From the NCBI RefSeq assembly GCF_024763615.1, contig NC_077224.1:43658712-43722711 (forward strand): DNA of 64,000 nt, read 5' to 3'. This stretch comes from Phlebotomus papatasi (taxonomy: Eukaryota > Arthropoda > Insecta > Diptera > Psychodidae). Below, piece by piece: positions 55,972-64,000 of the stretch. The notes beneath the pieces are model-generated. The model saw only the letters and a program-made list of their open reading frames with translations. It was not told the DNA's origin and made no database searches. A program made the translations under genes and the position numbers. Within the stretch, counting starts at the first letter, position 1, and each line of letters begins with the position of its first letter.

Positions 55972-58075
55972 CTCATTAGTTAAGTATTAAAATGCTGTGA
56001 TAATAGTTTTGAATAAATTACGGGCCCAAAGTCGAAAAGTCGGTAAAATTCATTTTCCTAAATAATTGAATTGATCGATTAAGAAAGGCTGATAACTTGA
56101 GGTTGAGATTAAAGGTCATCGTTGTACAATGTGATATTATTGCACATATTCAGGATATGTCCATGTTGTAGGCACTTTCATCAAAATATTCTGTAATTTT
56201 AGCAAACCCCTTGGCATTTTTTCTTAAATTAAACATACTTAAGCGACCCAAAATTCCTTTATAAAGATTTTATTGTATAAAATTTCATTTGGATGAATGA
56301 AGGTTAGAGACATTTCAGTGTCCACGACATGTCTGAAATAGTCCAATTTTATTGGTCTACCCTCAAAATTACCCATAAACTTGAGGATAATCGTGTGAAA
56401 TTGCATATGACTTGGCGCCAAAGGAGCAATTTTCATTCCAACTCGGAAAAAAACAGTAAGAGTTAATCATCTGACGAAATTGCATCTCAGTCGAAAAAGT
56501 GAAAAATGGTGAAATGCACTCAGAGTTTGAGGAACTTTTCAGACGTGTCGAAAAGGATAAGCTGGTAAAGAAGGTCTTTGGAGAATTTTAAGTGTATTTG
56601 CTGTGAAAAAGTCAAACTATGCACCATGAGTCTGTTTTTCGCCTCTTTTGCCACGGAATGTTCAGTGAGTTTTTCGGGGTACTTTTAACTTTTCATTAGT
56701 TTGATGGCATCGACATGAGCTTAATCGTGGACAGTGAATTGAGCTAGGGCAATGTCATATTGGAGAGTAATGAAGAGAAAATGAGAATGGAAAAACTATA
56801 TCCATAAAAGACATCCCCATTAAAAGTTCTAATGAAGTTAATGGACGTTGTCCCGTGGATTGAAAAATGGGAGTAAGCAATTTTCACGATAATAACGCAA
56901 TTTCAGATAGTAAAAGTCCAAATAAGGAGCGCTGCCGCGTGCAATAATTGAATATGATTAAACTAATCCTTGGTGTTTCGGGGTGAAATTTATAGCACAA
57001 TAAACCGTTTCTATTAATAACTCCTTCTTTATTATATGTATTTCTTTAGTTTCACCCCAAACCACCGGAGTTTTTTTTTCTAGAGCGTATAGGAATGTGG
57101 CACAGGGAGAAGTTGGGTAAAATTGAGGCATTTGTCGGGTCTTTTTTCACGACTTTTTTTCAGGTGTGCTCTAGGAAGATCAAAGGAAGGTGAAAGAGAA
57201 ATCCTATTGAGGTCACATGCAGCGATTCCAGAAGGCCGCCCATTCAATAAAGGAAGAAATTGACTCGAAAGAATCCCCTTCTATTGTGGCTAATATTCTC
57301 TTTTAAGTCTGAACCAAAACTAATCATATATCTTTTGATGATCCTTGATTGCCGCCATTTATCACGATTATACCTATTCGAATCCTAAAACAACTGAAAC
57401 AGGTTCTGTTGACCAGAGAATCTTATACCCAATGTTCTTGATCTTTAGAAAACCCCTTCCTCCTTTGTGACAATATTGAGAATTGATAAGTTTGATTAGT
57501 GTCCCATCAACCATTGAATCCAAAAAGTTATTTCAATTCACTTCTTCGTAACTAAATGGGAAGCATAGTTTCTGTATGACAAATGTTGAAGTTCACCAAT
57601 TAAATCAACCTCAATGTGTGCTTCTGCTGGTTGTTGAGGAAAGAAAAACGGAAGATTGGAAATAGAAAAGAGCAATAAAAAGTTTTCGTTATTCTTCACA
57701 GTGCTTCTGAAATACAGCAATTACGCTTGAGAAAGATGGTACAGGTGTCTAGAGGCAGAGCCACACGGATGCTTGATAGATTCAATATTTGGACAAAGAT
57801 ATTTACGAGAAACTTAAACGTATAATAGAGAAAGTTAGTTTCGAGTTTAAATTACTTTTGATTCATTCAATTTAAAATTAAAAATCAAACTTTGAAACTG
57901 GAGGTTTAATCCTATTTTCGAAAATACCTTAATATCCAATAAGGGCTTTAGGATAGAAAAGTAAGAAAAAGTACAATCAACTCTATTTTTTTAATTAAAT
58001 ACTCTAAAACTTAATTCGGGAAGCCTGAGCAAACTTGACCAAGGAGACTGGAAGTTCGGAATCACAAAATGTAAG
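55972..58075. other. No gene seen
   Basis: Unique AT-rich DNA; frames up to 65 residues without motifs. Confidence 0.5.
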
Positions 58076-58400
58076 GGCACATGAGGGAACCCTTACATTT
58101 TTTAGGGAACACATACATTTTTTCAAGGAACTGCCCCTCCTTTGCTTTTCCTGAATTGCAGTACGATTCCGGGAACCCAAACTGTATTTTATCCATATTT
58201 GTTCAGGAAACCCTACGAGCCCGTACAATTTTATTAGGAACTCACTGGAAAACCAATATATTTTTGAGGAAACGCGCGTCCCTATTTTTTTAAGAGAACC
58301 GTCCGACCTCGTGCACTTTTCAGAAAGCGCAGGGACCCATATTTTTAAGAAAATCGGTGAATCCCTACATTTTTCGAATAACTGAAAACCTTTGTATTTT
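58076..58400. repeat. Degenerate minisatellite
   Basis: Units of roughly 30-38 bases with GGGAACCC, TACATTTTTT and GGAAC recur about nine times. The 138-residue minus frame across it is a by-product of the repeat. Confidence 0.5.
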
Positions 58401-58500
58401 TTCTGAGACACGATCGTCAATCTAAATTATGCCAAAATCACTGTTTACTTACCAATTTTTTTTTATATTTTGGATCGATTTCACTATTTTAAACACTTTA

Positions 58501-58716
58501 TAGGGGGAGATGGGGCTACTTTGAACTGTAGGGCTAGATTGTCATACGATTTTTTCGCCTATTTCTAAATGAAGCTGGTACTTACAATTATTTTACTTAG
58601 ATATACAATTATTTTGTCTATCCGAATTACATCATGATAAAACCCAGTTTCCTTTAGAAATATGTGAAAAAATCGTAATGTAGCCCAACAGCTCAAAGTA
58701 GCCCCACCTTCCCCTA
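58501..58716. mobile_element. TAGGGGGAGATGGGGC MITE (copy 1)
   Basis: TAGGGGGAGATGGGGCTACT at the left and GTAGCCCCACCTTCCCCTA at the right. Nearly identical to 60584-60802. Confidence 0.68.
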
Positions 58717-59778
58717 TACAAGTTCTAAAAACTTGACTCGCATAAGATCTTTTTTCTTTTAAATATTCAGTTTTTTTTATTAACAATTATTTCAAATTCG
58801 TGACTTAACGATTTTAGATTTTTTAGTAGATAATACTTAGAAAAAAATATTCATCCCAAAGCAAGTAGCTAGACCTTTTGAAGTCAAAATTCTCTGTCCA
58901 CAAAAAAGAGGAAATCCTTTCTCTATTTCTTAATCAAGGGCAACAATATTCTTTGAGGTTGAACACTTTTTTTTCGTCTTCCAGCATCCAATCTTCCACA
59001 CCCCTTGAGTCCTTCTTCTTTCCGCCTGAACGTGTACAGCTTGTGGCATTAATTATGGTGAAATGGCGTCTCAGGACGGCATAGGATTAAATATATATAA
59101 AAGGGACGTGACATAAACTTTGCAATAAATCACTGTACCGTACAAGGAGTCACACGTATTCACCAGGAGGATTGGGGGTCCACATCCTCTCTTTTTGAGA
59201 AGAGGGCGGTATGGGGAGATTCGTGCAGAATCAACGATGTGGAGATTCCATGTGGAGGAACGGAGCAAGGAATAAATATTTAGGAGAATTTCACAGAAAA
59301 GTTTAAGAGCGGAAGCTGCTACAGAATAAAACACTCAAATATTGGAGTTTTTACCAAGTTTTTTTTTTCTTCAGCAGGAGGAGAAATTAGTTTCGCTCTG
59401 ATGTGCAATCATCCTTCGCATATATTGCTTGCTGTTGTGACTTTTCAGGGGCTTCTGAAGTAGAGAAGAAGAGATAAAAGGACAAGATAAGCCTAAAAAA
59501 AAGATAGTAAATTTGGTCTATCTGCCACTTTAGATTCTTCTGGTGCCTCTTGAAAATAAATTTAATCACAGGGGCTTACATATTTCTATCCTTGATGTTT
59601 TAAGATGGTTATCGAATTGGTATATTTACTTTATGACTGATACTTTTTCGCCAATAAAAATTAATTTAAGCCAATAAAATCCATATTTTTAGAATTTTAA
59701 ATGCAATAAAAACATTGCGTAAGTTTTGGCGAATCATAATTTATGCTATCAGTATAAAATGTATAAATTATAAATCAG
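58717..59778. other. No gene seen
   Basis: Unique DNA; 59105-59340 is slightly GC-richer, no motif in its minus frame. Confidence 0.48.
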
Positions 59779-59976
59779 TAGTAAACATGGGGTAGTTGTA
59801 TACACTGATTTTTATATCTAAACTACTTGGACATGTATCGACCATTTCTTCACTGGATATGTATCCCTATAGCATCCATGAATTGATAAGTCTTATCCTT
59901 TGATGTCTAATATATCATTTAAAAAATTGCAGTGTTTATAATTACTCCGTGTTTACTACTGCCCCAGTTTCCTCTA
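59779..59976. mobile_element. TAGGGGAAACTGGGGC-type MITE, left end lost
   Basis: CTGCCCCAGTTTCCTCTA at the right; the body words ACTACTTGGAC, TTTCTTCACTG and ATTGCAGTGTTTA match 32913-33515. Confidence 0.55.
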
Positions 59977-60211
59977 TGCCCTACACTAAATTCGTCAACA
60001 ACTTTGTCGTAATGGGGTAAATAACCCATTTGCGTGACCAAGAGATGCATTACAATACCAAATAAATGATAGTAAAAGCAATTTATTAAACGAAACGACT
60101 ACATACGAGAGTCGTTGATAAACCTAAATTAATTTATATGCATTTTAGATCAGTAAAATTTCATATAATCAAAATTCACATCCTTTCTTTCTCAAATGTA
60201 TTGTATATATC

Positions 60212-60384
60212 CACTGGTAAAAATAAAAGTATCAAATTGATAAAAAATTTGATCCTTTTGCAAAGGATGGGATCAAATTAACATACTACATTATGATAAA
60301 TATGTATTCAAAATTTGAAATTTGATCTACCCTTTGCAAAAGGATCAAATTTGGATCAATTTGATTCTTTTATTTTTACCAGTG
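60212..60384. mobile_element. CACTGGTAAAAATAAAAG foldback MITE
   Basis: CACTGGTAAAAATAAAAGTA at the left mirrors TTCTTTTATTTTTACCAGTG at the right; TTTGATCCTTTTGCAAAGG and CCTTTGCAAAAGGATCAAA also pair. Confidence 0.68.
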
Positions 60385-60583
60385 CCCTCTACGATATTTT
60401 CGCACTCTTCTCTAATCTGACCGACTTATAATGCCATGTTTACAGCGGTACCGATCTTACTTCAATTTTTACTAACCCACACTATTGGGATTATCTATAA
60501 AAATAATCTTTATTTACTGTTTTGAATATTTGCAAAATTCAAAAACCTTATTTAATTATTTGAACAATTTTTTATCAAATGAT

Positions 60584-60802
60584 TAGGGGGAGGTGGGGCT
60601 ACTTTGAACTGTAGGGCTAGATTGTTATACGTCTTTTTCGCCTATTTCTAAATGAAGTTGGTCCTTACAATTATTTACTTAGATATACAATTATTTATCT
60701 ATCCAAATTACATCATGATAAAACCCAGTTTCCTTTAGAAATATGCGAAAAAATCGTATAACAATGTAGCCTCACAGCTCAAAGTAGCCCCACTTCCCTC
60801 TA
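60584..60802. mobile_element. TAGGGGGAGGTGGGGC MITE (copy 2)
   Basis: Ends and body match 58501-58716 with only scattered differences and small indels. Confidence 0.68.
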
Positions 60803-61909
60803 TGGTATTTCTTAAATTAAGAACCTGTCTTAATACTATTTGGATAGTTAAAAAACAAATATTGACTTTTAACTATTAAATTAGTTTTTCTTAATTAATA
60901 AAAACACAATTGCTAAAACTGCTCTCTCTTGGAGTTCGAGCAGTTAAAAATCCGTTTCAATGGTCAATTAAGAAGCGAGTAATCTATTATTATGATTGAT
61001 CAATTCTAATCGATTTATCATATTCTTTCTACAAAAATTTTCTTTGAAAAAAAAAATCTTGGAATAAGATGAGTTTACGACATTTCAAGTGCAACAACCT
61101 AGTATAAATCACACAATCTCATTTTAGAATTCACTACCTTCTTTGAATCCTCAGAGGAAGACCTCCGGATCGTGCCATATGGTGGACGAAAAATCATTTT
61201 TATTTCATTCCATGCACCTCCCGCACTCCATCTCGGTATCTCAGCTGAAATCTCCGGAGAGTTTTACATTGTTAATGATGATACTCGAGAGATTGGCCGC
61301 TGCAATATATACACATGCCAGGATATGCAATTACACACTCTCCAGGATATTCGCCAAGCATCTCATCCACTTACACTGCACCACAATTAATTTGAGTCAG
61401 TTGGTTATCTCAAATGCATGGGGCTAAGGGTTTGAGCATTTCTCCCGCGCTAAAAACCTGAAAAGTTGGGTGAATGATGGAAGAGATGGAAGACGGAGCC
61501 AAAAGCATAAAAATAATCCGGCTGTCGGTCTCATTTTTCTCTTGGCTGAGCTTGGAGCACTGTAACCTTCTTGACATGGGCAATATCGGGTGCGAGATTT
61601 AATCCTAGCAAATTGGGGTGAATTTCTTTTGAGCTTCAATTACAATGCCGGCATATGGTTGAAATTTAGATGATGGTGTAATTGGCTTAGAACTTGTCAC
61701 TTCATTAGGTTTGTGGCTCAGTAACGATGACCAAAGTTGTACTACGGACTACGGAGTTGGTTTAGTTGCACATGTTTAGTGGGTTGCAGTGTAATAATGT
61801 GAAAATCTTCAGAGCGAATATTCTCGAAATATGAGAAAAACACTTTTATGGGAAAAATGAGATTTTACTGTTCGAACTCCACAGAGAATGAGAGAGCAAT
61901 TATTATAAT
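60803..61909. other. Unique region, no supported gene
   Basis: 61140-61640 is GC-richer; overlapping frames of 72-94 residues have no motif. Confidence 0.42.
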
Positions 61910-62815
61910 CTCTAGATTTTGCAGCCCACAAAATTTCCACATTCTACCTTCCGGAGACCAATTCTTTTAAGATATCTCCACATTTCAGATGATTTCTGAG
62001 AAATGATGTCACACTGTTTATGCGTTTGTCCCCATGTCTGTTTGATCGTTATCACGCCCAGAGCCCAAACGTTTAGAGATAGAGACTTGGGACTTTCGGG
62101 GAACCTCCCCATAAGTCGGTAACGGGACAATTGACATGCCCCTCATTTTTTCCCCACAAAAACATATTTTACCCAGGCTGACTTTTCACCCGTATATTTG
62201 ACATAGGACTCGACATAGTTCATATTTGCTGTGCCATTAAGCTGCAATGGTTCAACCAGCAATGGACTATATTCCTGAATGAACCAGACGTATTTCGGGC
62301 CTTCTGGATACCGTTTCAACGCTGAAGTATTGCTACCACCCAAAGAAGAGGCGATGATACCGTTGCGTTATTCCTGAGAATGGATTTTCAAGGTCAAAGG
62401 TTAGTAAGGCTTTAGAGAGCGTATTTCTCAACCGAACGGTATCATAATTGGGCTCATTGAAAAGTCTTGGAATTCTTGATAAAAATGAATTGATTCCAAT
62501 CGGCTATAATCCAGTAATGAACCAGTTCATAACCAATAACTAATTTTTATCCAAAATTCATTTACATTACTCCTCAAATATTTTGGACAATATTTTGAAT
62601 GACTTGCAAAACGGTCCAAATAGGTTATGACCCGGTAAAGAATTAGTTATAAAACGATAACTAAATTGTCCGAAAATTAATTCCCGTGTCAATTCCAATA
62701 CTCTTAGAACTGGATTGTGGGATCTTCTAAGTGTTTTGTGAATCGGTTCAAATTTGTTAAAAACCAGTAAGCGATGATGCGAAAGTACTTTTGAGTTATA
62801 GCAGTCACTTCTTTA
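61910..62815. repeat. Dispersed repeat R1, long copy
   Basis: Same module order as 42935-43700: GATTTCTGAGAAATGATGTC, GATCGTTATCACGCCC, GAGACTTGGGACTTTCGGG, ACATGCCCCTC, TTTTCAAGGTCAAAGG, ATAACTAATTTTTATCC, GATGCGAAAGTAC. A segment at 62160-62350 is absent from the other copy. Confidence 0.6.
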
Positions 62816-64000
62816 AAAAATTATTTAGAAAATAGAATTTCATGATTCATGAAGCATATGAAATATTGAAAATTGAAAATAAAACGGGAAATCCCAGCAA
62901 AATTCGCATGAGAAAATTTCCCATACGAAATTTTCCAAGAAACTCTAGAATGAGTGTTCAGAGGATGTTTGGTGCTTAGAATACTTGCACCACAGGACAA
63001 GTTCAAAAGAGAAATCTTACAACTTCCTGGAGGCTACGAATTTGACCCGAAATAGACTCCCTTATCCATTTCAGCCCATACCTTCAGTCCAGGAATATTC
63101 TATTCGTTTCAACAGTATTTAACCACTAATCCGACTAATAGAAGTGCCTGGGTTTTCCTTCTCGTGCCGCAATGGTGAAAACCGCACACATACAGGCTCC
63201 CGGAATGCCTTTGGCCGAATGGATGTCCGACATAAATTCTGCCAGATTGAATATCTGCACATAAGGGCGCGCATATGTGCACTGTGGAGCGGAAAAGCTC
63301 CATCATGGGGATGACAGGAACTCCACGGATGAATGGGAGGCACGAGAGATGATGGAATCTCACATTCCCACGAATGGGTTAATGTGGTTGAAGCTTCCAG
63401 AGTTATCCCATGCCCCCAGTGCCTTTGCATACGGCTGCATCTGGGTGGAAAATTTCTCTTGATATCGTTTAAAGAGCTGCAAAGGGATATCAACGTAAAT
63501 TATCCATCTATTTCGCCCAGTGGATGCATCAAAAGAAAATCTCCATCAGTTAGAGTCAAATATGTCATTTGTTTCAATGAATACTCCCCTTAAGTGCAGA
63601 GTGACAAAATGTGGCATTTTGGTAACCACAATCAGAGAAGAATAATTAACTATCAGTGCATTGGAATTCCTCAACTTTGCCCGTTGTGCCATTTAGTAAG
63701 TCAAGTAAAAGAATTTACGTTAGAATAGTCTGAAATTATTAAGTCACGTACTTAAATAAAATTAATCTAGAAGTTATTATGGTCCAATCTATCTCAATTC
63801 AGACGGGGGTATCCTTCATGAACTTAGATGTTTTTGAATTTTACATATGTTACACACAAATTACATCCACATATTTTTTCTTTTCAAAGATGACATATAG
63901 CGCTTCATTTCTTACTTGCGATTTTTGGCGATAATTTTAAAGTACATTGTCTCGGGAATGGGTTGAGATTTCTTCTTACTTTTTCCCTTTTTCAACCTAA
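62816..64000. other. Unique region, no supported gene
   Basis: 63060-63600 is GC-richer, with overlapping frames of 61-124 residues on both strands and no motif. Confidence 0.42.

Noticed and set aside
58004..58420. 138-residue minus-strand open frame
   Set aside because: It lies across a degenerate minisatellite, and its residues simply repeat the minisatellite unit.
63119..63493. 124-residue minus frame
   Set aside because: A second frame of 84 residues and plus-strand frames overlap it; no motif or splice evidence.

Overview
The window looks like intergenic or intronic DNA from an insect nuclear genome, possibly a dipteran; nothing here fixes the species. It is strongly AT-rich, has long stretches without coding signal, and carries GT-AG introns, an AATAAA signal, tRNA-related SINE fragments and many short transposon-derived repeats. 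I see no host protein-coding gene that I can defend and no bacterial-style operon.

The one convincing coding unit is a DNA transposon at about 23293-28751, read on the minus strand. It carries two genes. The upstream gene (28403-26070) can be assembled from five exons with clean GT-AG introns into an uninterrupted 493-residue protein with an N-terminal SAM-like domain. The downstream gene (26063-23661) is an 800-residue single-exon protein with two N-terminal C2H2 zinc fingers and motifs that match, in order, an animal CACTA/EnSpm-like (CMC-type) transposase. Only six bases separate the two frames. The ends carry a short inverted repeat (CTCTGAAAAAAA), flanking TA dinucleotides and repeated subterminal motifs. 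Both genes are open, so this copy may still be functional or have been active recently.

The second large object is a 4444-bp hAT-like element (34553-38996) with a perfect 8-bp target duplication (GTCGAGAG), TAGAGCCCTGCG-type ends and GCGCGC-rich subterminal blocks. It has no transposase and has collected other repeats.

Most of the remainder is non-autonomous elements and old repeats. They include TA-flanked MITEs beginning TAGGGG; CACTGAGAAAAA/CACTCAGAAAAA elements; TTAA-flanked piggyBac-like MITEs; short foldbacks beginning GGCCTCTACACACTA or GCCCTAGACACAC; elements with TTCAGACCTAAG ends; foldbacks built from CCCGAAAGCCAAAAT units; an 8-bp-duplication family with an internal variable tandem array; SINE pieces; and two larger dispersed families, called R1 and R2 here. 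Nesting is common and gives a relative insertion order.

Layout: 1-5240 unique DNA with R1 and small MITEs; 5240-9790 mostly unique with two hairpin-type elements; 9790-14831 SINE fragments and nested MITEs; 14832-21671 unique DNA then a dense MITE cluster; 21672-23292 unique; 23293-28751 the two-gene transposon; 28752-33515 R2, piggyBac-like MITEs and nested elements; 33516-34552 unique; 34553-38996 the hAT-like element; 39005-44500 hairpin element, R2, R1 and MITEs; 44500-53836 mostly unique with scattered MITEs; 53837-60802 mixed MITEs, SINE and minisatellite; 60803-64000 unique DNA plus an R1 copy. All repeat families were defined by eye within this window, so their ends are approximate unless a target duplication is stated.
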